Positions 36,323 to 45,065 of a stretch of DNA of 64,000 nt are shown here, piece after piece. The notes beneath the pieces were generated by a model. It ran no database searches and was not told where the DNA came from. It worked only from the letters and a program-made list of their open reading frames with translations. Source of the stretch: Sediminicoccus sp. KRV36 (GTDB lineage: Bacteria > Pseudomonadota > Alphaproteobacteria > Acetobacterales > Acetobacteraceae); assembly GCF_023243115.1 (NCBI RefSeq), contig NZ_CP085081.1, positions 372,001-436,000 of the forward strand, given 5' to 3'. The stretch's first letter is position 1. Each line of letters opens with the position of its first letter. The position numbers and the translations under genes were made by a program.

Positions 36323-39180
36323 CCGGGCAGGGCGGGCCATTGACCGAGGCCGCGCTGGCCGCGCTGCTCGGGGTGCATCTGGCCGAGATGGAAGCCCGGC
36401 TCGATGCCTGGGGTGGCGCGCTGATGCGGCGTGGCGGGGAACAGCCCGCCCCGCCCAGCGCCGTCCCGCCCAGTGACACCTTCCCCCGCCCGGCGCTCCA
36501 GCTGACGCCGCTGCGCCATGACGAAACCGCCACCAGCTGGACCGGCTGGAAAGACCATGAGGCGGTCACCTTGCGGGAAGGCGGGGTTGTGGAGCTGCGC
36601 CAGGGGGGCGGCACGCCGGGCATTGCCTCGGAGTATTGGCCGGCCTCTGGCGCGCCTTTGCTGTGCATCCGCGTGACCCTCAGCCTGCCGGATCCGGCGC
36701 GCGATCCGGGTCTGTTCCTGCGCGTGGTGAATGAGCGCGGCGCCCCCCTGGGCCCTGATCTGTCTTGCCCGCCCGGCACCTCGGAGCATGTCATCCATGT
36801 GCCGGCGCGGACACAAAGGCTGCGCGGCTACCTGATCGCGCTGGCGCCGGAGGCTGGCATCAGCTTCGCCGTGCAGCGGATCGAAGCCCTGGCCCTGGAC
36901 CCCGGGAGCCACCAGGCCCGGCTGCGGCATGATCTGGGCGCGCCGGTCATCGCTTCCATGGCCTCGATCCCCGATCGGCGGGAGATGCTGGCCGAGGCGG
37001 TGGCCAGCCTGCTCCCGCAATGCGACCGCGTGCGCGTCTTCCTCAACGGCTATGCCGATGTGCCGGAATTCCTGCACCACCCGCGCGTGGAATTCCGCCG
37101 CTCGCAGGATTGGGACGACAAGGGCGATGCGGGGAAATTCGGCTGGGTGGATGCGCTGGAGGAGCCCGGCTACCGGATCATCGTGGATGATGACCTCGTT
37201 TTCGCGCCGCATTTCACGCGGGTGATGGTGGAAGGGCTGCGCCGCTACGGAAACCAGGCCTTCGTCGCGTTGCATGGCGTGCTGCTGCGCCAGCCGATTG
37301 CCGGCTATTACGCGGCGGCATCGCGCAGCACCTTCCATTTCGGCAACCCGTTGCGTGGCGACCGCACCGTGCATGTGCTGGGCACCAATGCCTTCTGCGC
37401 GCACAGCGACACGCTGAAACTGCGCTGGGCCGATTTCGGCCATCGCAACATGGCTGACATCTACGTGGCGCTCCTGGCCCAGAAGCGCGGCATCCCGATG
37501 GTCGCCCTCGAACGTCCGCGGCATCTGGCCTGGCAGAACGAGAAGGAAGGTGGCTTCGACACCATCTATGATCACTCGGCCAAGGCCACGCGCTCGCGCT
37601 TTGATTCATCGCTGGTGCAGGACGCGCTGATTCGCCGTGCCTGGCCGCTGACCCTGCAGCCCACACCACGCCCCAAGGTCATCTTCCTGCTGCTGGCCGA
37701 AACCCGGGATGCGGCACAGGCCGCGCTGGAAACCTGGCAGGCGCAAGCCTGGACGGAGACCGACTGGGTGGTGATCCTCTGCAACCTCTCGGGCGATGCC
37801 GCGCTGGCCGATTGGCTGGACGAATTGCGCCTGCCGGTGGAGTTGCATCTGCTGGCCGAGGCATCGGACACGCCGGCGATGCGCCTGGCCCGGGCGATCA
37901 ACCTGGCCGGCCGTCTGGGTGGGCGGCTGCTCTGCCTCGCGACCGAGGAAATCCGCTTCGCCGGGGGCGAATGGGTGAAGGCCGCGCTGGACCTGCTGGA
38001 GGCCTATCCGGGGGCTGCCCTGCTGGCGCATCGCGGCGCGGATGACCGGCTGCGGGTGGGCCGCGCCGCGGCGGATGAGGACGGCATGGCGCCCTGCCTC
38101 GTGCTGGCCCCGCCCGCCCTCCTCCTGGCGGCGGGGGATGTTGATCCGCAGCAGCCCGACGCCCTGGCGGAATGGCTGGCGCGCCTTGCCTTGGCGCAAT
38201 CCGCTTCGGGCTCCGGCAAGCTGCCCAGCCTGCCCGATCTCGGCGCCTCCATGTTCTGCGCGCCGGATCACCGCCCACCGCCACAGCCCGTGCCGGAACC
38301 CGACGCGGTGCGCGCCAAGGTGGGCTGGCGGGCCATCCCGCCGCCAAGGCGCGGCGGCGATGCGGTGAATGACGTCTTTCAGCGGGTCTGCGTGATCAAC
38401 CTGGATCGCCGCCCGGACCGGTGGGTGGCCATGCAGGATCGCCTGGCCCGGGCCGGCATTCACGCCACGCGCGTGGCCGCGGTGGATGGCCGCCTGCCCG
38501 GCGTCGCGGCGGAGTTCGAGGCCTATGCCGCGCAGCCGCTGCTGCCGCGCCCCACGGGCGTCCGCCCGGTGACGTCATCCTGGCAATTCTACCGCGACCA
38601 TGACAGCCAGCAGGCGCGCATCGCCTTTGAGGAGGCACGGACGCAGCGCAAGGCCATCGCCTCCGCCGGCGCGCTGGGCTACCTCATCACCTGGCAGGAG
38701 ATCCTGGAGCGTGCCCTCCGGGATGGGGTGGAGACCCTGCTCGTCCTGGATGATGACGTGGCCTTCCATCGGGATTTCGCAGCACTTCTGGCCGCGGCGC
38801 GGGCGGAGTTGCCGGCCGATTGGCTGGTGCTGCAACTCGGCACCCTGCAATACAACTGGGACCGTGAGGCGATCACCCCGGCGGGGCGGCATCTCTACCG
38901 CAGCGATGGCGCGGCCATCGGCTCGCACGCCGTGGGGCTGCGCTTCGAGGTGTTTCCCTTCCTGCTGGAATTGGTGAAGCGGCGGGACCTGCCCTTCGAT
39001 ATCGGCGCCCTCGCGGCGGCGACCCTGGCCTTTCGCGAGCGCTGCTTCGTGGTCACGCCCAACGCCGCCATCCAGGTGCTTGAGGATAGTGATATCGGCA
39101 GCTCGGAATTCCAGAAAACCCGCACCCTGGCCACGGCGGCACGGACCTATCGCTGGCATCTGCCGGATTACGAATTATAG
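36319..39180 (+). CDS. Multi-module glycosyltransferase (GT-A modules plus GT25)
   Basis: A 953-residue fusion. Residues 1-205 are an unrecognised region with a beta-rich block. Residues 208-440 are a GT-A glycosyltransferase (VIASMASIPDRREMLAEAV, with DDD in IIVDDDLVFAPHF near 290). Residues 450-640 look like a second, divergent GT2 fold lacking a clear DxD. Residues 685-950 are a GT25/LPS glycosyltransferase (VCVINLDRRPDRWVAMQDRL, with LLVLDDDVAFHRDF near 810). Fusion suggests sequential sugar transfers to one acceptor, probably LPS, capsule or a glycoprotein. It is coupled to the preceding glycosyltransferase by ATGA and ends tail-to-tail with a hypothetical gene. Confidence 0.78.
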   Translation: MTGQGGPLTEAALAALLGVHLAEMEARLDAWGGALMRRGGEQPAPPSAVPPSDTFPRPALQLTPLRHDETATSWTGWKDHEAVTLREGGVVELRQGGGTPGIASEYWPASGAPLLCIRVTLSLPDPARDPGLFLRVVNERGAPLGPDLSCPPGTSEHVIHVPARTQRLRGYLIALAPEAGISFAVQRIEALALDPGSHQARLRHDLGAPVIASMASIPDRREMLAEAVASLLPQCDRVRVFLNGYADVPEFLHHPRVEFRRSQDWDDKGDAGKFGWVDALEEPGYRIIVDDDLVFAPHFTRVMVEGLRRYGNQAFVALHGVLLRQPIAGYYAAASRSTFHFGNPLRGDRTVHVLGTNAFCAHSDTLKLRWADFGHRNMADIYVALLAQKRGIPMVALERPRHLAWQNEKEGGFDTIYDHSAKATRSRFDSSLVQDALIRRAWPLTLQPTPRPKVIFLLLAETRDAAQAALETWQAQAWTETDWVVILCNLSGDAALADWLDELRLPVELHLLAEASDTPAMRLARAINLAGRLGGRLLCLATEEIRFAGGEWVKAALDLLEAYPGAALLAHRGADDRLRVGRAAADEDGMAPCLVLAPPALLLAAGDVDPQQPDALAEWLARLALAQSASGSGKLPSLPDLGASMFCAPDHRPPPQPVPEPDAVRAKVGWRAIPPPRRGGDAVNDVFQRVCVINLDRRPDRWVAMQDRLARAGIHATRVAAVDGRLPGVAAEFEAYAAQPLLPRPTGVRPVTSSWQFYRDHDSQQARIAFEEARTQRKAIASAGALGYLITWQEILERALRDGVETLLVLDDDVAFHRDFAALLAAARAELPADWLVLQLGTLQYNWDREAITPAGRHLYRSDGAAIGSHAVGLRFEVFPFLLELVKRRDLPFDIGALAAATLAFRERCFVVTPNAAIQVLEDSDIGSSEFQKTRTLATAARTYRWHLPDYEL

Positions 39181-39195
39181 GGGGCGGGCGGGCGG

Positions 39196-39573
39196 TTACA
39201 GGCGGTGCAGCAGCCGCGCCTTTTCCGCATCGGGCAGGCGCGTCTGCTCGCCCCAGATCGCCTCCGCCCAGCCGGGCGCCTCCTCCAGGAGGGCGACGAT
39301 CTCGGCCGTCTGCAGGGTTTCCGCGAATTCGATGGCAGTCATGGCGGTCGCGTCCCAGCGCGCGGCGATGGGCAGGATCAGGCCCTGGGGGGGATTGCCT
39401 TCCAGCGCATCGCTGGCGGCCAGAAGTGCCACCCGCCGCGCGGTGACGATGATGCGCGCCGCGGCCTCGATGCGCATCTTCTCCCAGAAGGTGCCGCCGA
39501 CCAGCGAGGCCAGGGTTTCCAGGGCACGCTGGCGCATGGCTTCGGGCGAGAGCGAAAGGCCCGCTTCGGGCAT
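39196..39573 (-). CDS. Hypothetical protein
   Basis: A 125-residue, mostly helical soluble protein with no recognised domain, signal or membrane segment. GGAGG lies 6 nt before the ATG, giving MPEAGLSLSPEAMRQRALE; the frame extends upstream without a better start. It ends 15 bases from the convergent glycosyltransferase and is divergent from sbtA. Confidence 0.6.
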   Translation of the reverse strand: MPEAGLSLSPEAMRQRALETLASLVGGTFWEKMRIEAAARIIVTARRVALLAASDALEGNPPQGLILPIAARWDATAMTAIEFAETLQTAEIVALLEEAPGWAEAIWGEQTRLPDAEKARLLHRL

Positions 39574-39744
39574 GGGGATCCTCCGGTTTGGACGCGGGCG
39601 CCAGACGCCCGGCCGCATGCTCACTTCAGCGTCACGATTTGGTCAACCTCGCTCACCCGCATGTTCCGTGGGGCGATGTTTCCGGACGCGCAATTTTCGG
39701 CGGGGAATGTTCCCGTGCCGCGTCGTTCCGGCTACAGCGGCGCT

Positions 39745-40710
39745 GTGTCCAGCTTCCTGACCCTGATCCCGCCGCCGGTCATGTTCTTCGCGCTCGGCTT
39801 CGGCGCCGGCGCGTTGCGGGCCGAGCTTTCCGTGCCGGAAGCCCTGGCGCGAAGCCTCTCGCTCTACCTGATGGTGGCGATCGGTCTGAAGGGCGGCGCG
39901 GCCCTGGCGATGCCGGGTGCGGCGGAGGGGCTCTGGGCCGCGCTGGGCACCGGCGTCCTGCTCTCCTTCCTGTTGCCGCTGCCGGCCTTCCTGCTGCTGC
40001 GCCTGGTCTCCCGGCTGGACCGTGAGACGGCCGCGGCGGTCTCGGGGCATTATGGCTCGGTCAGCGTGGTCACCTTCGCCGCGGCCTCGGGCACGCTGGT
40101 GACGCTGGGTGTCGCGCAGGAGGGCTTCATGCCGGCCGTGCTGGCGGTGATGGAAACACCGGCCATCCTGACCGCGATTCTCCTCGCGCGGCTGGGTGGG
40201 GCGGGCGATTCGCCCAAGCTGAATGCCCGCAAGCTGGCGCGGGAGGTGCTGCTGAACGGGCCGGTGGTACTGCTGATGGGCAGCTTCCTCATCGGCTATC
40301 TGGCGGGTGAGCCCGGGCGCCGGCAATTGGCGCCCTTCACCGAGGCGCTGTTCCCCGGCGCGCTCTGCCTGTTCCTGCTGGAAATGGGGCTGATGGCGGT
40401 GCGGCAATTGCGCGCGAGCGGCAAGGGCCTGCCGCTGATCCTGATCGCCTTCGGGCTGACCATGCCGTTGATCGGCGGAGCCGCTGGGCTTCTCGCGGGG
40501 GGGCTGATCGGGCTTTCGCCGGGTGGTGCGGCGCTGATGGCGGTGCTGGCGGGCTCAGCCAGCTATATTGCGGTTCCAGCGGCGATGCGGCTCGCTTTGC
40601 CACGCGCCGATGCGGGCATCTACGTGACCCTATCCGTGGCCATCACCTTCCCCTTCAATATCCTGATCGGCATTCCGCTCTGGATTCGCCTCGCCGGGAT
40701 AGGCTCATGA
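39745..40710 (+). CDS. sbtA: SbtA-type sodium-dependent bicarbonate transporter
   Basis: A 321-residue, roughly ten-helix membrane protein of the SbtA (DUF897) family. Early signatures are PPVMFFALGFGAGALRAELS and SLYLMVAIGLKGGAAL, with SGHYGSVSVVTFAAASGTL near 95 and an internally repeated second half (LAGSASYIAVPAAMRLALP near 275). SbtA imports bicarbonate with sodium in cyanobacteria. A PII-like SbtB gene overlaps its stop. The start is uncertain: GTG at 39745 gives the usual short N-terminus, with ATG at 39781 as fallback; neither has a strong ribosome site. Confidence 0.88.
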   Translation: MSSFLTLIPPPVMFFALGFGAGALRAELSVPEALARSLSLYLMVAIGLKGGAALAMPGAAEGLWAALGTGVLLSFLLPLPAFLLLRLVSRLDRETAAAVSGHYGSVSVVTFAAASGTLVTLGVAQEGFMPAVLAVMETPAILTAILLARLGGAGDSPKLNARKLAREVLLNGPVVLLMGSFLIGYLAGEPGRRQLAPFTEALFPGALCLFLLEMGLMAVRQLRASGKGLPLILIAFGLTMPLIGGAAGLLAGGLIGLSPGGAALMAVLAGSASYIAVPAAMRLALPRADAGIYVTLSVAITFPFNILIGIPLWIRLAGIGS

Positions 40711-41012
40711 TGCATTCGCGCAAACGCATCGAGATCGTGGTGGAAGCGGTCCGCGCCGAGGAGGTGACCGGCCTGCTGGACCGCCTGGGCGCGACGGGCT
40801 GGACCTTGCTGCCGGTGCTCTCCGGGCGCGGCCGCCAGGGCGTGCGGCGCGGCGGGGATCTCTCCGGCGTGCTGGATAATGTGGTGATCATCTGCATCTG
40901 CGGCCCGGCCGTGGCCGAGCGCGTGGTCGAAGCGAAGGAGGAACTGCTCGGCGCGCGCCCGGCCATCGTGAACATCACGGATTGCCAGGTGCTGCGGGCC
41001 GAGCACTTCTGA
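40707..41012 (+). CDS. sbtB: SbtB-like PII-family regulator
   Basis: A 101-residue protein of the PII-like fold: KRIEIVVEAVRAEEVTGLLDRLGATGWTL, a T-loop region (GRGRQGVRRGGDLSGV), and the VVIICICGPAVAERVVEA strand-helix. Cyanobacterial SbtB binds adenine nucleotides and regulates SbtA at the membrane. The ATG overlaps the sbtA stop as ATGA, so the two are coupled as expected for a regulator and its transporter. The C-terminus lacks the extended Cys-bearing R-loop of some cyanobacterial forms. Confidence 0.85.
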   Translation: MMHSRKRIEIVVEAVRAEEVTGLLDRLGATGWTLLPVLSGRGRQGVRRGGDLSGVLDNVVIICICGPAVAERVVEAKEELLGARPAIVNITDCQVLRAEHF

Positions 41013-41153
41013 AAGGGCAGCCCGGCCCCGTCCGGGCGCGGGGCGCGGATGATCGGCGCGTGCGCCGCAAGACATTCCTTGACCGGAGTGGCTTCACCGA
41101 AAGCCAAGACGGCGCAATCGCCCCAGCCTGCTGCGGAAACCCCGGCGATGGGG

Positions 41154-41312
41154 TCGAGGGGCCAGCCCCTCGAACTCCCCGGCAGGAAACCGGTTTCCTG
41201 CACCTTCGTCAGGGCCGGGGTGCATCTGTATACAAGAAGATCCAAGAAACGGGTTTCCTGGTGCGGTTGGCCGCAAAGCGAAGACGACGCGAGAGGGCAA
41301 AGCCCTATCGCG
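41154..41312. repeat. Composite intergenic inverted-repeat element
   Basis: Four hairpins lie between sbtB and the aminotransferase gene: TCGAGGGGC/GCCCCTCGA with a 2-base loop (41154-41173); the perfect 18-bp palindrome CAGGAAACCGGTTTCCTG (41183-41200); a near copy at 41242-41261; and CGCGAGAGGGC/GCCCTATCGCG with one mismatch and an AAA loop (41288-41312), 24 bases past the aminotransferase stop on the minus strand. The last could end that gene. The whole has the look of a dispersed REP/BIME-type element. The rest of the 323-base gap holds no gene. Confidence 0.65.
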
Positions 41313-41335
41313 ATCCAACCCTTTTCAGCCGCCTG

Positions 41336-42544
41336 CTACGCTGCGGCGAGGCTGTCCAGCGCCGCCTGCACGCCGCCCTTGGCATGCGGCACGCCAGCCA
41401 GGCCCAGCGCCATCTCGATGGCGCCCAGCGTGCCAATGATCATCGGCTCGTTCAGATCACCCAGATGGCCGATGCGGAACACCTTGCCGGACAGCTTCGC
41501 GAGGCCGCCGCCGGTGGAGACGTTGAACCGCTCCAGCGCGATCTTGCGCACGGGTTCGGCATCGAAGCCTTCGGGCATCAGCACCGCGGTCACGCTGTCC
41601 GACCAGCGCTCGGGGTTCTGGCAGAACAGCTGCGGGCCGTTATTGCCGGACCAATGCTGCACGCAGGCGCGCACGGCGCGGGCCAGGCGGGCATGGCGGG
41701 CGAAGACATTGTCCAGCCCTTCCTCCACCAGCATCAGCCGCAGCGCTTCCTGCAGGCCATAGAACAGCGTGGTGGGCACGGTGCCGACGAAGCTTTTCTG
41801 GCGGCGCGCCAGCATCTCCGTCCAGTCGAAATAATGGCGCGGATGGGTGCTGGCGCGATGCGCCGCCATTGCCTTCTCCGAGGCGCCGGTGAAGCTGAAG
41901 CCGGTGGGCAGCATCAGCCCCTTCTGGCTGCCGCCCACGCAGACATCCACGCCCCACTCATCCATCCGGAAATCATAGCAGCCGAGGGAGGAGATGGTGT
42001 CCGACATCAGCAGCGCCGGATGGCCCACGCGGTCCATCGCGGCGCGCACCTGATCCAGCGGCATGCGCGTGCCGGCCGCCGTCTCGTTGTGCACGCAGCA
42101 GACGGCCTTGATCTTGTGGCCGGTATCGGCGGCCAGTGCCGCCTCGATGGCGGAGATTTCCACGCCGCGCCGCCAATCTGCGGGGACCTGCTGCACGGCG
42201 AAGCCGAGCGTCCCGCACATCTTGGCCCAGCTATCCGAGAAATGCCCGGTCTCGGGGATCAGCACGAGATCACCGGGGTTGAGGGTGTTCACCAGCGAGG
42301 CTTCCCAGGCGCCATGGCCGGAGGCGGTGTACATGAACAGATGCTGCTTGGTTTTCAGCACCTTCTTCAGGCCTTCGAAGCAGGCATCATAGACGGCGAG
42401 GAACGCCGGATCGTTGAAATCAATGCTGGCGCGGGCCGTCGCGGCCAGCACGGAATCGGGGATGTTGGTCGGCCCCGGATTGGCGAAGAAGAGGCGGCCG
42501 CGCGCCATGGGGCGTGCGGGCTTGGGGCTGATCGAACCGTCCAT
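41336..42544 (-). CDS. Class V aminotransferase (serine/alanine-glyoxylate type)
   Basis: A 402-residue PLP enzyme. FFANPGPTNIP at the N-terminus, TASGHGAWEASLVN near 80, the D-T-I-S-S-L block near 190 and the PLP-binding Lys in CVGGSQKGLMLPTGF near 215 mark the class V alanine-glyoxylate / serine-glyoxylate aminotransferases. These connect photorespiration-like glyoxylate metabolism with serine or alanine, also in the serine cycle. No other serine-cycle gene is visible. The ATG is chosen by family start and AGGAAAG upstream. Confidence 0.86.
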   Translation of the reverse strand: MDGSISPKPARPMARGRLFFANPGPTNIPDSVLAATARASIDFNDPAFLAVYDACFEGLKKVLKTKQHLFMYTASGHGAWEASLVNTLNPGDLVLIPETGHFSDSWAKMCGTLGFAVQQVPADWRRGVEISAIEAALAADTGHKIKAVCCVHNETAAGTRMPLDQVRAAMDRVGHPALLMSDTISSLGCYDFRMDEWGVDVCVGGSQKGLMLPTGFSFTGASEKAMAAHRASTHPRHYFDWTEMLARRQKSFVGTVPTTLFYGLQEALRLMLVEEGLDNVFARHARLARAVRACVQHWSGNNGPQLFCQNPERWSDSVTAVLMPEGFDAEPVRKIALERFNVSTGGGLAKLSGKVFRIGHLGDLNEPMIIGTLGAIEMALGLAGVPHAKGGVQAALDSLAAA

Positions 42545-42600
42545 TATGCTGGCTTTCCTGAGCGTCGTTGCGGGCAGTATCGGGCGTAAAGGCGCTGGCA

Positions 42601-43587
42601 TCAACGCTCCAGGCGAATTCCCGTGCGCGCCACGACCTCGCGGTATTTCTGCACCTCGGCGGTCAGGAAGGCGCGCGTCGTCTCGGGCGTATTCTCGCCA
42701 GCCCAGGGCAGCACGCCGGCCTGGAGCAGGCGCTCACGCAGGGGCGCATCGGCGACCGCGCCGAGCAGCGCGCGATTGAGCTGCGCCAGCACCGCGGGGG
42801 GCATGTTGGGCGGGCCGATGATCATGTTCCAGGTCGTCAGCTCGAAGCCGGGCATGGCGGCTTCATTCAGCGTGGGAATCTCCGGGAAGGAGGGAAAGCG
42901 CTCGCGGCTGGTCACCGCCAGGCCGCGTACCAGCCCGCCCCGCACCTGGCCGGCGGCCGAGGCCAGCACCGCGATGCCGAATTGCCCCTCGCCCTGATGG
43001 ATCGCCGTCAGCATCAGGCCGCCGCTGCGATAGGGCACATGGGTGAAGCGCGCCCCCAGCTGTGCTGCCAGCATTTCCACGCCCAGATGCGGGATGGAAC
43101 CGACGCCCGAGGTCGCATAGGCGAATTCCTCGGGGCGCGAGGCGCGCAGCCGGGCCACAGCCTCCTGCGCATTGGCCGCCGGGAAGCTGGGCGAGGCGAT
43201 CAGGATCATCGGCGCCGTGCCGATCATGGCGATCTGCGTGAAATCCGCGAGCGGATCAAAGGGCGTCCCGCCCACCAGCGCCGCGGGGGCGATGGCGTGG
43301 GAGCTGACTTCGATCAGCATCAGCGTATGGCCATCGGGCGCCTGGCGCCGCAGCCAGTCACCCGCCACGATGCCCGAGGCGCCGGGGCGATTTTCCACCA
43401 CGACGCGGGCCTCGGGGCCCAGATTGGCGCCGAACCGCTCGGAGATGAGGCGCGAGACGATGTCCGTGCTGCCGCCCGGCGCGAAACCGACCGCGAGGGT
43501 GATGGGGCGTTGCGGGAAGCTCTGCGCCGCCAGCGGTGACAGCGCGGCAAGCAGGCAGGATGCGACAAGCGCGAGATGACGTATCAT
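42601..43587 (-). CDS. Bug-family tripartite tricarboxylate transporter substrate-binding protein
   Basis: A 328-residue protein: signal peptide (MIRHLALVASCLLAALSPLAAQ), then the TctC/Bug fold with FPQRPITLAVGFAPGGSTDIVSR, VVVENRPGASGIVAGDWLRR near 65, and VPYRSGGLMLTAIHQGEGQF near 195. These periplasmic receptors bind carboxylates for TctAB or act alone as sensors. No tctA or tctB is nearby, common for this family. GGAGG precedes the ATG by 7 nt. It lies just upstream of the aminotransferase gene on the same strand. Confidence 0.92.
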   Translation of the reverse strand: MIRHLALVASCLLAALSPLAAQSFPQRPITLAVGFAPGGSTDIVSRLISERFGANLGPEARVVVENRPGASGIVAGDWLRRQAPDGHTLMLIEVSSHAIAPAALVGGTPFDPLADFTQIAMIGTAPMILIASPSFPAANAQEAVARLRASRPEEFAYATSGVGSIPHLGVEMLAAQLGARFTHVPYRSGGLMLTAIHQGEGQFGIAVLASAAGQVRGGLVRGLAVTSRERFPSFPEIPTLNEAAMPGFELTTWNMIIGPPNMPPAVLAQLNRALLGAVADAPLRERLLQAGVLPWAGENTPETTRAFLTAEVQKYREVVARTGIRLER

Positions 43588-43683
43588 GGGCGGCCTCCGG
43601 TTTCTTTGCAGAAAGCTATAGGACAGCCAGCGCGATCAGCGAAGCTCTCCGCCATGGGGGCGGGCTGCATCGCCAAGGGTGCC

Positions 43684-44067
43684 TCAGCCTGCCACGGGTA
43701 CCGCGAGCCGGAAGCGTGCCGAAGCCATGGAATCCTCCCGCAATGCGGCCTGCACGGCTTCGCCCGCCAGGCCCTCCGCCAGGACCAGGACGCGGTCGAA
43801 CCATTTGCTCTGGCCGCGCGCCCGGGCCTGGAACAGCTGATCCAGCGCCTGGGCGGCCGGGCTGCGCCCCTGGCAGCACGCGCAGGCGGCCAGGTGGGTG
43901 GTGATGGCCGGCGTGAAGGAGGCGGTGGCGACCGCACCCTCCGGCAAAGGCCCGGGGTGTTCCGCGGTGAGCAGCGCGGCCGGCTTGCCCATGGCCAGCG
44001 CCCCGGCCAGGGCGGCCGGGTCGGGCAGGAGGCAGACCGGAATGCGGGCGTCGAGAGACCAAGCCAT
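43684..44067 (-). CDS. Conserved hypothetical protein with CACC motif
   Basis: A 127-residue soluble protein with no recognised fold. The centre carries HLAACACCQGR (near 65), a Cys cluster that could bind metal, and the rest is Ala/Leu-rich. It starts 39 bases from the ArsR-methyltransferase gene on the other strand with a palindromic operator between them, so it may be under the same repressor. It is followed on the same strand, after 96 bases, by the Bug gene. Confidence 0.6.
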   Translation of the reverse strand: MAWSLDARIPVCLLPDPAALAGALAMGKPAALLTAEHPGPLPEGAVATASFTPAITTHLAACACCQGRSPAAQALDQLFQARARGQSKWFDRVLVLAEGLAGEAVQAALREDSMASARFRLAVPVAG

Positions 44068-44075
44068 AGGCTAGA

Positions 44076-44093
44076 CATAAGGATATCTTTATG
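44076..44093. promoter_or_regulatory. Palindromic operator between divergent genes
   Basis: CATAAGGATATCTTTATG is an 18-bp palindrome with a single mismatched pair, AT-rich in GC-rich surroundings. It lies between the starts of the hypothetical gene (minus) and the ArsR-methyltransferase gene (plus), 14 bases before the latter's ATG. ArsR-family dimers bind such inverted repeats, so autoregulation and control of the downstream metH are inferred. Confidence 0.65.
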
Positions 44094-44106
44094 CCATTTG
44101 CAAGCC

Positions 44107-45045
44107 ATGGATTCGCTCCTCTCCCAATTGCGCGCGACGGCCGAGCCGACCCGGCTGCGGCTGCTGGCGCTTTGCGCGCGGGGCGCCTTTTGCGTGACGG
44201 AGCTTTGCGCCGTGCTGGGCCAGTCCCAGCCGCGCCTCTCCCGCCACCTCAAGCTGCTGACCGAGGCGGGCCTGCTGGAGCGCCTGCCGGAGGGCTCCAA
44301 CGCCTATTTCCAGGTCCCCGCCCAGGCCGAACTGGCCCGCGTGATCCTGGCCCGCATGCCGGAAGATGAGCCGGTGCTGCAATCGGACCGCCGCCAGGCC
44401 GCGCGCATCGCCGCCGAACGCGCCCGCGCCGCTTCGGACACCTTCCAGCGGGACGGGATGGATTGGGACGAGCTGCGTGCCCTGGACCTGGATGCCCTGG
44501 CCATCGAGGCCGCGCTGCTGCGCGCACTCCCCGAGCGGATCGAGGCGCTGCTGGATATCGGCACCGGCACGGGCCGGCTGCTGGAAATCCTGGCGCCGCG
44601 CACGCGCCGCGCGCTGGGCGTGGATGCCAGCCGAGAGATGCTGGCACTCGCCCGCGCGCGCCTTTCGGAGCGCGGCCTGACCGAGAGCTGCACCGTCCGC
44701 CAGGCCGACATGTACCGCCTGCCTTTGGCGGATCGCAGCTTCGATGCCGTCACGCTACAGATGGTGCTGCATTACGCCGAAGATCCCGCCGCCGCCCTGG
44801 CCGAGGCCGCCCGCGTGTTGCGGCCGGGCGGCGTGATGCTCGTCGCTGATCTCGCGCCGCATGGCCAGGCGGAGATTCTCTCCCGTTTCGCCCATCGCTG
44901 GCCGGGCTTCGATGATGCGGCACTGGCCGGCTGGCTTGGCCAGGCCGGCTGTGCCATGGCCGCGATGCAGGATATTCCCGGCCGACTTCCCGTCCGCGTC
45001 TGGCGTGCCGAAAAGCTCGCCGCTGACGCCCTGACCCACGCCTGA
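44107..45045 (+). CDS. ArsR-family regulator fused to a SAM-dependent methyltransferase
   Basis: A 312-residue protein. Residues 5-85 are an ArsR winged helix (ATAEPTRLRLLALCARGAFCVTELCAVLGQSQPRLSRHLKLL) without the metal-binding Cys pattern of ArsR itself. Residues 140-260 are a class I methyltransferase with motif I LLDIGTGTGRLLEIL and VLRPGGVMLVADL. The fusion next to metH resembles regulators proposed to sense SAM or SAH and control the methionine cycle. It starts just after a palindromic operator and ends 20 bases before metH. The open frame upstream has no better start. Confidence 0.85.
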   Translation: MDSLLSQLRATAEPTRLRLLALCARGAFCVTELCAVLGQSQPRLSRHLKLLTEAGLLERLPEGSNAYFQVPAQAELARVILARMPEDEPVLQSDRRQAARIAAERARAASDTFQRDGMDWDELRALDLDALAIEAALLRALPERIEALLDIGTGTGRLLEILAPRTRRALGVDASREMLALARARLSERGLTESCTVRQADMYRLPLADRSFDAVTLQMVLHYAEDPAAALAEAARVLRPGGVMLVADLAPHGQAEILSRFAHRWPGFDDAALAGWLGQAGCAMAAMQDIPGRLPVRVWRAEKLAADALTHA

Positions 45046-45065
45046 ACCGAAGAAGAACCCGACCC

